DNA of 59,592 nucleotides from NCBI RefSeq assembly GCF_000718165.1, contig NZ_JOEY01000055.1, positions 1 to 59,592 of the forward strand, written 5' to 3'. The notes below the pieces were generated by a model, which saw only the letters and a list, made by a program, of their open reading frames with translations, ran no database searches and was not told the DNA's origin. Position numbers and translations under genes: made by a program. The stretch comes from Streptomyces fulvoviolaceus (GTDB taxonomy: Bacteria > Actinomycetota > Actinomycetes > Streptomycetales > Streptomycetaceae). Shown in pieces: positions 41,557 to 49,902 of this stretch (position 1 is the stretch's first letter; every line of letters begins with the position of its first letter).

Positions 41557-41575
41557 CCGCGTAAGCGTTACGCGG
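41557..41575 (-). terminator. Perfect 8-bp hairpin containing the clgR stop codon
   Basis: CCGCGTAA (41557-41564) pairs exactly with TTACGCGG (41568-41575) around GCG. On the minus strand the right arm encodes the final Ala and the TAA stop of clgR (41570-41568). A U-less terminator or mRNA 3' structure is likely. Confidence 0.6.
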
Positions 41576-41948
41576 CGACCACGTCCACGGCCTCGCTGGG
41601 CGCCTTGATCGTCACGCGTTCCGGTGGCACACCGGTCACCGAGACGGAACCCAGCATCGGGCGAACCGGCGTCGGCACAGGCTCGCTGGGAGTGGCCGCA
41701 GCAGACTGGGCCAGCTCGGCGAGGGCGAGCTCGTCGCTCACTTCCCGCATGAGCTCGGACATCCGTACGTCCAGCGCGTCGCAGATGGCGGACAGCAGCT
41801 CGGAGGAAGCCTCCTTCTGCCCCCGCTCCACCTCGGAGAGATAGCCGAGTGAGACTCGGGCGGACGAGGAGACTTCGCGCAGAGTACGGCCCTGGCGCTG
41901 GCGCTGCCGACGCAGCACGTCACCCAACAGGCGACGGAGCAGAATCAT
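41568..41948 (-). CDS. clgR: ClgR-type transcriptional regulator of Clp protease genes
   Basis: A 126-residue XRE-type activator. The helix-turn-helix spans [40 protein letters not shown] and [19 protein letters not shown]. In Streptomyces and Corynebacterium ClgR activates clp protease and related stress genes and is itself degraded by Clp through its C-terminal Ala-Ala; this protein ends DVVAA, as expected. ATG 41948 is preceded by GGAGGGAG. The position next to cinA and pgsA matches the Corynebacterium order. The rare TAA stop lies in a hairpin. Confidence 0.88.
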   Translation of the reverse strand: MILLRRLLGDVLRRQRQRQGRTLREVSSSARVSLGYLSEVERGQKEASSELLSAICDALDVRMSELMREVSDELALAELAQSAAATPSEPVPTPVRPMLGSVSVTGVPPERVTIKAPSEAVDVVAA

Positions 41949-42057
41949 CGGTGGCTCCCTCCTCGGACCGCGTAGCCGCATCCTTCACGCCCCACCGTAC
42001 CGCCTTGCGCCGCGGCCGTGCGGGGAGCGATGTCGTGTTCACTCAGAGCTGCAAACA

Positions 42058-42603
42058 TCAAAACCCCCCGTTCCGTTCCGTATCCTGTGCCCGCTCGTTC
42101 CCGGTGTGTACGCCCGCAAGCTCCTGAAGAAGCAGTGCGAGTACGCTCCGTACACTCTCCATACGAATTTCCGCACGGTCGCCGTTCAACCGCAGTGCGG
42201 TCACTTTCCCGCCACCGAAGGCGCCGGAAGCCCCCGCGAAGGGGCCGTCGACGGCCACGAAAACCGTCCCGACGGGCTTTCCGTCCTGCGGTTCCGGACC
42301 CGCGACTCCGGTGGTCGCGATGCCCCAGTCGGCGCCGAGCGCCTTGCGCACTCCGACCGCCATCTGGGCCGCGACCTGCGGATCCACCGCTCCCCGCTGC
42401 GCCAGCAGGGTGGCGTCGACACCCAGCAGCTGATGCTTGAGTTCGGTGGCGTAGGCGGTCACCGAACCCCGGAAGGCCTTGGAGGCCCCGGGGACCGTTG
42501 TGATTTCCGCCGCAACCAGACCTCCGGTGAGCGACTCGGCGACCGCGAGCGTCTCGCCGTTCACGGTCAGTAGTCGCACCACTTGGGCGGCCGGGGAATT
42601 CAC
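42058..42603 (-). CDS. cinA: CinA C-terminal-domain protein (nicotinamide-nucleotide amidase)
   Basis: A 181-residue protein made of the CinA C-domain only, as in E. coli PncC/YgaD. It shows LAVAESLTGGLVAAEITTVP, GASKAFRGSVTAYATELKHQ, AVDPQVAAQMAVGVRKALGA, DWGIATTGVAGPEPQDGKPV and GTVFVAVDG. The enzyme deamidates NMN to nicotinic acid mononucleotide, recycling the NMN left by DNA ligase, which links it to DNA repair. GTG 42603 overlaps the pgsA stop (GTGA), so it is co-translated in rimO-pgsA-cinA. Confidence 0.92.
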   Translation of the reverse strand: MNSPAAQVVRLLTVNGETLAVAESLTGGLVAAEITTVPGASKAFRGSVTAYATELKHQLLGVDATLLAQRGAVDPQVAAQMAVGVRKALGADWGIATTGVAGPEPQDGKPVGTVFVAVDGPFAGASGAFGGGKVTALRLNGDRAEIRMESVRSVLALLLQELAGVHTGNERAQDTERNGGF

Positions 42604-43397
42604 GCTTCCGTCTCCTCCAACGCCGCCTTGCGCTCGGCGATTCCCTGCCGGCGCAGCACAATGGCCTGTCTCACATAGTCGAGCCCGGTCACCACGGTCA
42701 GGACGACCGCCGCGGCCATCACCCAGAACCTCAGGGTGGCCAGCCACCCCGTCAGCGCCAGGACGTACATGCCGACCGCGATGCCCTGCGTGAGGGTCTT
42801 GAGCTTGCCGCCGCGGCTCGCCGGGATGACGCCGTACCGGATGACGATGAAACGCAGGAGCGTGATCCCGAGTTCCCGGCCGAGGATGACGCTCGTCACC
42901 CACCACGGCAGGTCGCCCAGCGCGGAGAGACAGATCAGCGCCGCTCCCATGATCGCCTTGTCGGCGATCGGGTCGGCGATCTTCCCGAAGTCCGTGACGA
43001 GGTTGTACGTGCGCGCCAGATGACCGTCGAACAGGTCAGTGATCATGGCGACGGCGAAGGCCGCCCAGGCGAACGAACGCCATGCCGGGTCGTAGCCACC
43101 GTCGGCCAGCATCAGCGCGACGAAGCCGGGCACGAGGAGCAGCCGGAGCATGGTCAGCAGATTGGCGATGTTCCAGACACTGGCCTGGTTGACCGCCGCG
43201 GTCACGATTTTCGCGCCGCGCGGCGACTTCTCACCTGAACCGGAACCGACGTCGGAGGCCGTACCGGAAGCCCTACCGGAGACAGCGCCCGAAGGACCAC
43301 CGGATGCCGCACCGGCCGCGGCGGACGGAACCCCGCTCGCAGCCCCGCCCTTCGCAGCGGAGGAGCCACCCGCGGCGGACGCCGGAACTCCGGTCAT
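42600..43397 (-). CDS. pgsA: CDP-diacylglycerol-glycerol-3-phosphate 3-phosphatidyltransferase
   Basis: A 265-residue membrane CDP-alcohol phosphatidyltransferase making phosphatidylglycerol phosphate. The signature appears as [29 protein letters not shown] (DGxxAR...GxxxDxxxD). Membrane helices include [20 protein letters not shown]. The first 55 residues are an Ala/Gly/Ser-rich, repetitive tail ([20 protein letters not shown]) that is probably disordered; it could be over-long, but its ATG overlaps the rimO stop (ATGA at 43397-43394), supporting this start. The gene lies mid-operon between rimO and cinA. Confidence 0.93.
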   Translation of the reverse strand: MTGVPASAAGGSSAAKGGAASGVPSAAAGAASGGPSGAVSGRASGTASDVGSGSGEKSPRGAKIVTAAVNQASVWNIANLLTMLRLLLVPGFVALMLADGGYDPAWRSFAWAAFAVAMITDLFDGHLARTYNLVTDFGKIADPIADKAIMGAALICLSALGDLPWWVTSVILGRELGITLLRFIVIRYGVIPASRGGKLKTLTQGIAVGMYVLALTGWLATLRFWVMAAAVVLTVVTGLDYVRQAIVLRRQGIAERKAALEETEA

Positions 43398-44884
43398 CTG
43401 CCCGCCTCCTCACTACACGCGAGCGAGCCCTGCAGAGGCTCGGCCACCAGGTCGACACCTTCCGTACCGACCACCTTCGCCTCGACCATACGACCGACGC
43501 TCAGACCTTCGCCGCTCGTGAGCAGCACCTGGCCGTCGGTCTCGGGGGCCTGGTGCTCCCCTCGGCCGTACGCGCCCTCGGCGGAGTCCACCGACTCCAC
43601 GAGCACCTGCACGGTCTCGCCCACGCGCTCCTCGGCCCGCTGCGAGACCAGTTCCTCGGCGAGCCGGGAGACCCGGGCCAGCCGCTCGGCGACGACGTCC
43701 TCGTCGAGCTTGTTCTCGTACGTCGCCGCCTCGGTGCCGTCCTCGTCGGAGTACCCGAAGACCCCGATGGCGTCCAGCCTCGCGCCGTTCAGGAAGCGCT
43801 CCAGCTCGGCGAGGTCGGCCTCGGTCTCACCGGGGAAGCCCACGATGAAGTTCGAGCGCACGCCCGCCTGGGGGGCCTTGCTCCGGATGGTGTCGAGCAG
43901 CTCCAGGAAGCGGTCGGTGTCGCCGAAGCGGCGCATCGCGCGCAGCACGGCGGGCGCGGAGTGCTGGAAGGACAGGTCGAAGTAGGGCATCACCTTGGGC
44001 GTGGACGTGAGCACGTCGATGAGCCCGGGCCGCATCTCGGCCGGCTGGAGGTAGCTCACGCGCACGCGCTCGAGGCCGTCGACCTCGGCGAGCTCGGGCA
44101 GCAGGGACTCCAGGAGGCGGATGTCGCCCAGGTCCTTGCCGTACGACGTGTTGTTCTCGGAGACCAGCATGACCTCCTTGACACCCTGCTCGGCCAGCCA
44201 CCGCGTCTCGTTCAGGACGTCCGAGGGCCGGCGCGAGATGAAGGAGCCGCGGAAGGACGGGATGGCGCAGAAGGAGCAGCGCCGGTCACAGCCGGAGGCG
44301 AGCTTCACCGAGGCGACGGGGGAGCCGTCCAGGCGGCGGCGCAGGGGCGCACGGGGGCCGGAGGCCGGAGCGAGCCCTTCCGGAAGGTCGACGGGGGCGG
44401 CCTCGACCGCCGGTCCGTGGCCCGGCAGCGCGACGGACGCCGCCGACTCCTGCCGCTCGGCCGGGCTGATCGGCAGCAGCTTGCGGCGGTCGCGCGGGGT
44501 GTGCGAGGCGTGGATGCCGCCGTTCAGGATGGTCTGCAGGCGGTCGGAGATGTCGGCGTAGTCGTCGAAGCCGAGCACGCCGTCGGCCTCCGGGAGGGCC
44601 TCGGCGAGGTCCTTGCCGTACCGCTCGGCCATGCAGCCCACCGCCACGACGGCCTGGGTTCTGCCATGCCCCTTGAGGTCGTTCGCCTCCAGGAGGGCGT
44701 CGACGGAGTCCTTCTTGGCGGCGTCGACGAAGCCGCACGTGTTGACGACGGCCACGTCCGCGTCCGAGGCGTCCTCCACGAGGTCCCAGCCGTCCGCCTC
44801 CAAGCGGCCTGCGAGCTCCTCCGAGTCCACCTCGTTACGGGCGCAGCCAAGAGTGACGAGTGCGACGGTACGGCGTTCAGGCAT
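43394..44884 (-). CDS. rimO: Ribosomal protein S12 methylthiotransferase RimO
   Basis: A 496-residue radical-SAM enzyme that methylthiolates an aspartate of ribosomal protein S12. The N-terminal cluster cysteines are in [38 protein letters not shown] and [11 protein letters not shown]. The radical-SAM motif is [15 protein letters not shown] (CxxxCxxC), and a TRAM domain ends the protein. A Pro/Ala/Arg-rich stretch of about 45 residues is inserted before the radical-SAM core ([20 protein letters not shown]). ATG 44884 sits seven bases after a damage-type promoter. It heads rimO-pgsA-cinA with ATGA/GTGA overlaps. Confidence 0.95.
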   Translation of the reverse strand: MPERRTVALVTLGCARNEVDSEELAGRLEADGWDLVEDASDADVAVVNTCGFVDAAKKDSVDALLEANDLKGHGRTQAVVAVGCMAERYGKDLAEALPEADGVLGFDDYADISDRLQTILNGGIHASHTPRDRRKLLPISPAERQESAASVALPGHGPAVEAAPVDLPEGLAPASGPRAPLRRRLDGSPVASVKLASGCDRRCSFCAIPSFRGSFISRRPSDVLNETRWLAEQGVKEVMLVSENNTSYGKDLGDIRLLESLLPELAEVDGLERVRVSYLQPAEMRPGLIDVLTSTPKVMPYFDLSFQHSAPAVLRAMRRFGDTDRFLELLDTIRSKAPQAGVRSNFIVGFPGETEADLAELERFLNGARLDAIGVFGYSDEDGTEAATYENKLDEDVVAERLARVSRLAEELVSQRAEERVGETVQVLVESVDSAEGAYGRGEHQAPETDGQVLLTSGEGLSVGRMVEAKVVGTEGVDLVAEPLQGSLACSEEAGR

Positions 44885-44891
44885 GGGCTCA

Positions 44892-44913
44892 AGACTACTT
44901 CGTCCCACTGACA
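44892..44913 (-). promoter_or_regulatory. RecA-NDp/PafBC-type promoter of rimO-pgsA-cinA
   Basis: On the minus strand TGTCAGTG (44913-44906), eight bases, then TAGTCT (44897-44892) match TTGTCRgtg-N8-TANNNT apart from the weak first base. Seven bases separate the -10 from the rimO ATG, so the mRNA should be leaderless. Confidence 0.72.
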
Positions 44914-44924
44914 CCCCACGTCGA

Positions 44925-44952
44925 CGGGGTTGGCCGATCTTGGCCAACCCCG
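44925..44952 (-). terminator. 11-bp hairpin terminating the RodZ-like gene
   Basis: CGGGGTTGGCC (44925-44935) pairs exactly with GGCCAACCCCG (44942-44952) around a six-base loop. It lies 26 bases past the stop of the minus-strand RodZ-like gene and just upstream of the rimO promoter, insulating the two. Confidence 0.8.
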
Positions 44953-44978
44953 TACTCACTGCCACCCTTCGGAGGGAC

Positions 44979-45812
44979 TTATCCGACCTGCGGGTCGCCC
45001 TTCGTATACGTGAGCCGTTCCACGGCACCGGGCGCCCAGTCGTCGTCGATCTTCTTGCCGTTCACGTACAGCTGGATCGCGCCGGCGTCACCGAGGACCA
45101 GGTTGATCTTCTCGTTGTCCTGGAAGGTCTTGGACTCGCCCTGCTGGAGCAGCCCGTCGAAGAGGAGCCGGCCGTTGTGGTCCTTGGCGGAGATCCAGCT
45201 CTTGCCGTCGTCGGCGCTGACCTGGACGGTCACCTTGTCCTGGGGCGCGGCCGCGATGGCGCTGTCGGACGGCGCAGGCGTCGTTTCCTTGGGCTTGTCG
45301 GCCTTGGGCGTGGGCGAGGAGGTCTTGCCGGTCGTGGGCGTGGACCCCTCGGCGACCTGCGTCTTGCCGCCGTCGTCGCCCTTGAACGCGGTGAACCCGA
45401 CGAAGCCGACCACCGCGACGATCGCGGCGACCATGGCCGCGGTCCAGTTCGGCCCGCGCCGCTCGGGACGGATGCGTTCCGCCTCGAAGAGGGGGGCCGC
45501 CGGGGTCGGGGCCGGGCGCCCGCCGTGATCGGCGTCGTACTGGGCCAGAAGCGGGGCCGGATCGAGGTGGACGGCCTTCGCCAGGGTCCGGATGTGGCCC
45601 CGGGCGTAGACATCCCCGCCGCAGGGGGTGAAGTCGTCCGCCTCGATGGCGTGCACGATGGCGATACGGACCCGGGTGGCGTTGCTGACGTCGTCTACGG
45701 TCAGCCCGGCCGCGATACGTGCCTGCTGGAGGGCACGGCCGATCGAAGGGCGGACTTCCTCACGATCATCTTCGAACGGACGCTCGTCTTCAGGGGAGTT
45801 GCCGATGGACAC
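44979..45812 (-). CDS. RodZ-like helix-turn-helix membrane protein (DUF4115)
   Basis: A 277-residue bitopic protein. The cytoplasmic N-domain is an XRE-like helix-turn-helix ([39 protein letters not shown], then [20 protein letters not shown]). A transmembrane helix follows ([17 protein letters not shown]), then a Thr/Pro/Lys-rich linker and an extracellular beta domain ([40 protein letters not shown]). RodZ links MreB to the wall machinery in rods; in Streptomyces the role of this homologue is less clear. GTG 45812 has AAAGG upstream. It stands between ftsK and rimO. Confidence 0.87.
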   Translation of the reverse strand: MSIGNSPEDERPFEDDREEVRPSIGRALQQARIAAGLTVDDVSNATRVRIAIVHAIEADDFTPCGGDVYARGHIRTLAKAVHLDPAPLLAQYDADHGGRPAPTPAAPLFEAERIRPERRGPNWTAAMVAAIVAVVGFVGFTAFKGDDGGKTQVAEGSTPTTGKTSSPTPKADKPKETTPAPSDSAIAAAPQDKVTVQVSADDGKSWISAKDHNGRLLFDGLLQQGESKTFQDNEKINLVLGDAGAIQLYVNGKKIDDDWAPGAVERLTYTKGDPQVG

Positions 45813-46114
45813 GGGGGCGCCTTTCGAGCGTTTTAGCCGCCTGTGCTGGAGGTTCAGTCTAGGGGGGGTACGAAAGGGTGGGGCAACCGGACGGTGGGAC
45901 TTTGTACGCCATCGGTATGGCCCGGCACACCGATGGTGGGGCTGGAGCTTGTCGCTTCCCTCAACTTGACGTACGCCGAAGGGAAACGGTTGCCCAATGA
46001 TCCCTTACGGGTGAGTCACGATCGAACACCCGCCAGCCGGACCCGGCCCACGAGACACGCCCGCCGCACCCGCAAGTCGATCACTGTGCCCCGTTTCCCT
46101 CCTTGACGCTCCCT
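45813..46114. other. Intergenic region between the RodZ-like gene and ftsK's 3' end
   Basis: About 300 bases with no supported gene. It contains the upstream region of the minus-strand RodZ-like gene and the 3' flank of ftsK. A stem of CCATCGGT (45909-45916) with ACCGATGG (45929-45936) around 12 bases is the only clear structure and may terminate ftsK transcription. A run of seven G at 45866-45872 precedes TACGAAAGGG. Confidence 0.5.
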
Positions 46115-48817
46115 TTAAGACTCCCCGCGGATCACCGAGAGCACGCCATCCAGCTCATCAGCCTTCACAAGAACGTCACGAGCCTTCGATCCCTCGCTCG
46201 GCCCGACGATGCCGCGGGACTCCATGAGGTCCATGAGCCGCCCGGCCTTGGCGAAGCCGACACGCAGCTTGCGCTGCAGCATCGAGGTCGATCCGAACTG
46301 CGTGGAGACGACCAGCTCGGCCGCCTGGCACAGCAGGTCGAGGTCGTCGCCGATCTCCTCGTCGATCTCCTTCTTCTGCTTGGTGCCCACGACGACGTCG
46401 TCCCGGAAGACCGGTGCCATCTGGTCCTTGCAGTGCTGGACGATCACCGCGACCTCTTCCTCGGTCACGAAGGCGCCCTGCATGCGGGTGGGCTTGTTGG
46501 CGCCCATCGGCAGGAAGAGCCCGTCGCCCTTGCCGATCAGCTTCTCGGCGCCGGGCTGGTCGAGGATGACCCGCGAGTCCGCGAGCGAGGAGGTCGCGAA
46601 GGCGAGCCGCGAGGGCACGTTCGCCTTGATCAGACCGGTGACGACATCCACGGACGGCCGCTGCGTGGCGAGCACGAGGTGAATACCGGCCGCGCGCGCG
46701 AGCTGCGTGATGCGCACGATCGAGTCCTCGACGTCCCGTGGCGCGACCATCATCAGGTCGGCGAGCTCATCGACGATCACCAGCAGATACGGATAGGTCC
46801 TGAGCTCCCGCTCGCTGCCTTCCGGCGTCTTGAGCTTGCCGTCGCGGATGGCCTGGTTGAAGTCGTCGATGTGCCGGTACCCGAACGCCGCCAGATCGTC
46901 GTACCGCAGATCCATCTCCCGTACGACCCACTGCAGCGCCTCGGCGGCCCGCTTGGGGTTGGTGATGATCGGCGTGATCAGGTGCGGAATGCCCTCGTAC
47001 GCCGTCAGCTCGACACGCTTGGGGTCGACGAGGACCATCCGCACGTCCTCGGGGGTCGCGCGGACCATGACGGAAGTGATCAAGCAGTTAATGCACGACG
47101 ATTTACCGGAACCGGTGGCTCCGGCCACCAGCACGTGCGGCATCTTCGCGAGGTTGGCCATCACATAGCCGCCCTCCACGTCCTTGCCCAGCGCGACCAG
47201 CATCGGGTGGTCGTCCTCGGCGGCCGCCGCGAGGCGCAGCACGTCGCCGAGGTTGACCATCTCGCGGTCGGTGTTCGGGATCTCGATGCCGACTGCGGAC
47301 TTGCCGGGGATCGGCGAGATGATCCGTACGTCGGGACTGGCGACGGCGTACGCGATGTTCTTGGTCAGTGCGGTGATCCGCTCGACCTTCACGGCGGGGC
47401 CGAGCTCGACCTCGTAGCGCGTGACCGTCGGCCCGCGCGTGAAGCCGGTGACGGCGGCGTCGACCTTGAACTCCATGAAGACGTTCTGCAGCGAGGCGAC
47501 CACGGCGTCGTTGGCGGCGCTGCGCGTCTTGCCCGGGCCGCCGCGCTCCAGGAGGTCGAGGGACGGCAGCGAGTAGGTGATGTCGCCGGACAGCTGGAGC
47601 TGCTCGGCGCGCGGCGGCAGCTCGCCGGGGGCCTCGGGCGGGGGCTTGGTGAGGTCCGCGACCTCGACCTTCAGTTTTTCCTGCTTGGGCCGCGAGGCCG
47701 GAGCAGGCACCGGGGTCGGCGTCGGGGTGGTCTCCTCGCGGTCCCCGACGCTCACTCCCTGGGTGAGGTCGGCGACGATCGGCGACGGCGGCATCCCGTG
47801 CAGGACGGCACCGTCGAGCGCGGCAGCGGCGGCCGCGGCGACGTCCACGGCGTCCATGGGCCGGTCCATGTCGGGCTGCGGCACGGCGGAGCGCCGGGGG
47901 CGGCCACGGCGCTTGGAGAGGGCCTCCTGCTCCGCGCTGTCGGGGTCGTACGCCTCGGGCGCCGCCCCGCGCCTGCGGGTGCGCGCGGGCAGCGCCTCGC
48001 GCCACTGGTCGTCGTAGCGCTCGTCGTCCTCGCCGAGGTCGTCCTCGGCCGGGTCGTGGACGATGCCGAGCTTCACGCCGAGCAGCCGCAGCCGCTGCGG
48101 GATGGCGTTGACGGGCGTGGCCGTGACGACCAGCAACCCGAAGACCGTGAGCAGCGCGAGCAGCGGTACGGCGAGGACCTCGCCCATGGTGTACGTCAGC
48201 GGGGTCGCCGCGCCCCAGCCGATGAGGCCGCCGGCGTCCCTTATGGCCTGCATGCCGTCGCTGCGCGCGGGCGAGCCGCACGCGATGTGGACCTGGCCGA
48301 GCACACCGATGACAAGTGCGGACAGACCGATCACGATCCGGCCGTTGGCCTCGGGCTGCTCGGGATGCCGGATGAAACGCACGGCGATGACCGCGAGCAG
48401 TATCGGCACGAGCAGGTCGAGCCGGCCGAAGGCGCCGGTCACCAGCATCTCGACGAGGTCGCCGACCGGCCCACGCAGGTTCGACCACGTTCCGGCGGCG
48501 ACGACCAGCCCGAAACCGAGCAGCAGCAGCGCGATGCCGTCCTTGCGGTGCGCGGGGTCGAGGTTCTTCGCGCCCTGCCCTATGCCGCGGAACACCGCGC
48601 CGACGGCGTGCGCGAGGCCGAGCCAGAGGGCACGCACGAGCCGGTAGATGCCGCCGGTGGGGCTCGGCGCCGGCTTGGGGGCCGGCGCGGACTTCTTCGC
48701 CGCGGCTTTCCTGGCGGGCGCCTTCTTTGCCGGGGCTTTTTTCGCAGCGGCCTTCTTCGCCGGAGCCGCCGCCTTCTTCGCGGGCTGCTTCTTGGCAGCG
48801 GAGGGACGTGAGGCCAT
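46115..48817 (-). CDS. ftsK: DNA translocase FtsK
   Basis: A 900-residue septal DNA pump. The N-terminus is an Ala/Lys/Pro-rich, histone-like tail (KKAAAPAKKAAAKKAPAKKA). Four membrane helices follow (DGIALLLLGFGLVVAAGTW; LLVPILLAVIAVRFI; IVIGLSALVIGVLGQVHIAC; VLAVPLLALLTVFGLLVVTA), then a linker, and a RecA-like motor with Walker A AGATGSGKSS near residue 565 and Walker B LLVIVDELADLMM. The C-terminal winged-helix gamma domain (MLQRKLRVGFAKAGRLMDLM) reads polar DNA motifs. It clears chromosomes from closing septa, in Streptomyces chiefly during sporulation. The start is ATG 48817, seven bases after TAACCT. Confidence 0.96.
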   Translation of the reverse strand: MASRPSAAKKQPAKKAAAPAKKAAAKKAPAKKAPARKAAAKKSAPAPKPAPSPTGGIYRLVRALWLGLAHAVGAVFRGIGQGAKNLDPAHRKDGIALLLLGFGLVVAAGTWSNLRGPVGDLVEMLVTGAFGRLDLLVPILLAVIAVRFIRHPEQPEANGRIVIGLSALVIGVLGQVHIACGSPARSDGMQAIRDAGGLIGWGAATPLTYTMGEVLAVPLLALLTVFGLLVVTATPVNAIPQRLRLLGVKLGIVHDPAEDDLGEDDERYDDQWREALPARTRRRGAAPEAYDPDSAEQEALSKRRGRPRRSAVPQPDMDRPMDAVDVAAAAAAALDGAVLHGMPPSPIVADLTQGVSVGDREETTPTPTPVPAPASRPKQEKLKVEVADLTKPPPEAPGELPPRAEQLQLSGDITYSLPSLDLLERGGPGKTRSAANDAVVASLQNVFMEFKVDAAVTGFTRGPTVTRYEVELGPAVKVERITALTKNIAYAVASPDVRIISPIPGKSAVGIEIPNTDREMVNLGDVLRLAAAAEDDHPMLVALGKDVEGGYVMANLAKMPHVLVAGATGSGKSSCINCLITSVMVRATPEDVRMVLVDPKRVELTAYEGIPHLITPIITNPKRAAEALQWVVREMDLRYDDLAAFGYRHIDDFNQAIRDGKLKTPEGSERELRTYPYLLVIVDELADLMMVAPRDVEDSIVRITQLARAAGIHLVLATQRPSVDVVTGLIKANVPSRLAFATSSLADSRVILDQPGAEKLIGKGDGLFLPMGANKPTRMQGAFVTEEEVAVIVQHCKDQMAPVFRDDVVVGTKQKKEIDEEIGDDLDLLCQAAELVVSTQFGSTSMLQRKLRVGFAKAGRLMDLMESRGIVGPSEGSKARDVLVKADELDGVLSVIRGES

Positions 48818-48941
48818 AGGTGTGAGGTTACCGGTGGAGACGACAACGGACACGTGTGCCCAGTGCTTCACCCGTTCGTGTCGCCCTTGGAAAGGAGCTG
48901 AACTGACGCACGTTCAGCCTCAACGAAGTGTGCGCCAGGCG

Positions 48942-49628
48942 TCAGTTCTGCGACGGCACCGAGGGAGGACAACCCGTCCCCGGCTCCAGCGCGTCCAGCG
49001 CCCGCCGCAACCCGGTGAGTTTGCGTTCGAGATGGGCCGCTGTGGCTACGGCCGCCGCGTCCGCGGAGTCGTCGTCGAGCTGTTTGGACAGCGCCTCGGC
49101 CTGTTCCTCGACCGCCGCGAGGCGCGCCGACAGCTCGGCGAGCAGTCCGGCCGGCTCCTTCGAGTCGCCGATCGCGGCCTTGCCGCCGCCACCGCCCTCC
49201 AACTGGAGCCGCAGCAGCGCCGCCTGCTCCCGCAGCTGGCAGTTCTTCATGTACAGCTCGACGAAGACAGAGACCTTCGCACGCAGCACCCACGGGTCGA
49301 ACGGCTTGGAGATGTAGTCGACCGCACCCGCCGCATATCCGCGGAAAGTGTGGTGCGGCCCGTGGTTGATCGCGGTGAGGAAGATGATCGGGATGTCCCG
49401 GGTCCGCTCTCGCCGCTTGATGTGTGCGGCCGTTTCGAAGCCGTCCATGCCCGGCATCTGGACGTCCAGCAGAATGACCGCGAAGTCGTCCGTCAGCAGT
49501 GCTTTGAGCGCTTCCTCCCCGGACGATGCCCGCACCAGCGTCTGATCGAGCGCAGAGAGGATGGCCTCCAGCGCCAGCAGATTCTCCGGCCGGTCATCGA
49601 CCAGGAGGATCTTGGCCTTCTGCACCAT
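48942..49628 (-). CDS. osaB: Osmoadaptation response regulator OsaB
   Basis: A 228-residue response regulator without a DNA-binding domain. The receiver (1-125) has ILLVDDRPENLLALEAILSA, phospho-acceptor Asp55 in FAVILLDVQMPGMDGFETAA, and DYISKPFDPWVLRAKV. The remaining 100 residues form a probable coiled coil (QLREQAALLRLQLEGGGGGK; LLAELSARLAAVEEQAEALS) that may mediate protein contacts. In S. coelicolor OsaB lies downstream of the hybrid kinase OsaA and is needed for growth under osmotic stress; the same order is seen here. GAGGAGG precedes ATG 49628. The 274-base gap to osaA holds only a repeated GAAGGTTC (49792, 49862). Confidence 0.88.
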   Translation of the reverse strand: MVQKAKILLVDDRPENLLALEAILSALDQTLVRASSGEEALKALLTDDFAVILLDVQMPGMDGFETAAHIKRRERTRDIPIIFLTAINHGPHHTFRGYAAGAVDYISKPFDPWVLRAKVSVFVELYMKNCQLREQAALLRLQLEGGGGGKAAIGDSKEPAGLLAELSARLAAVEEQAEALSKQLDDDSADAAAVATAAHLERKLTGLRRALDALEPGTGCPPSVPSQN

Positions 49629-49902
49629 GGCCCGCCCTCCTCGCCCCGGAAGTGCACCGGGCGCCGCCCCAGGGGACGACTCCGTTGCGCCGCCCGTCCT
49701 TGTGCCGGTCATCGTAGCCGCACCCCGCCTGTCGCCACACCCTGTCACCGCGATGTCACTGTGCACGTAGCAGAAACGTAGCGGGAGACCAGAAGGTTCC
49801 CCGAATCCCGTACTTCTACACGACGTCGACCACCCTGAGTCAGCAACTCCGCGTGCCCACCGAAGGTTCTCGCGACATCCGCACGAAGCCCGAACGATCC
49901 CG

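Noticed and set aside
41310..41608. Several short open frames in the gap before clgR
   Set aside because: All are Arg/Ser/Pro-rich, mutually overlapping, lack SD sequences and show no family motifs.
48818..48850. TTGTCG...TAACCT before ftsK as another damage-type promoter
   Set aside because: The gtg part is absent and the spacing is one base short of the motif; only the -10 with a leaderless start seems credible.
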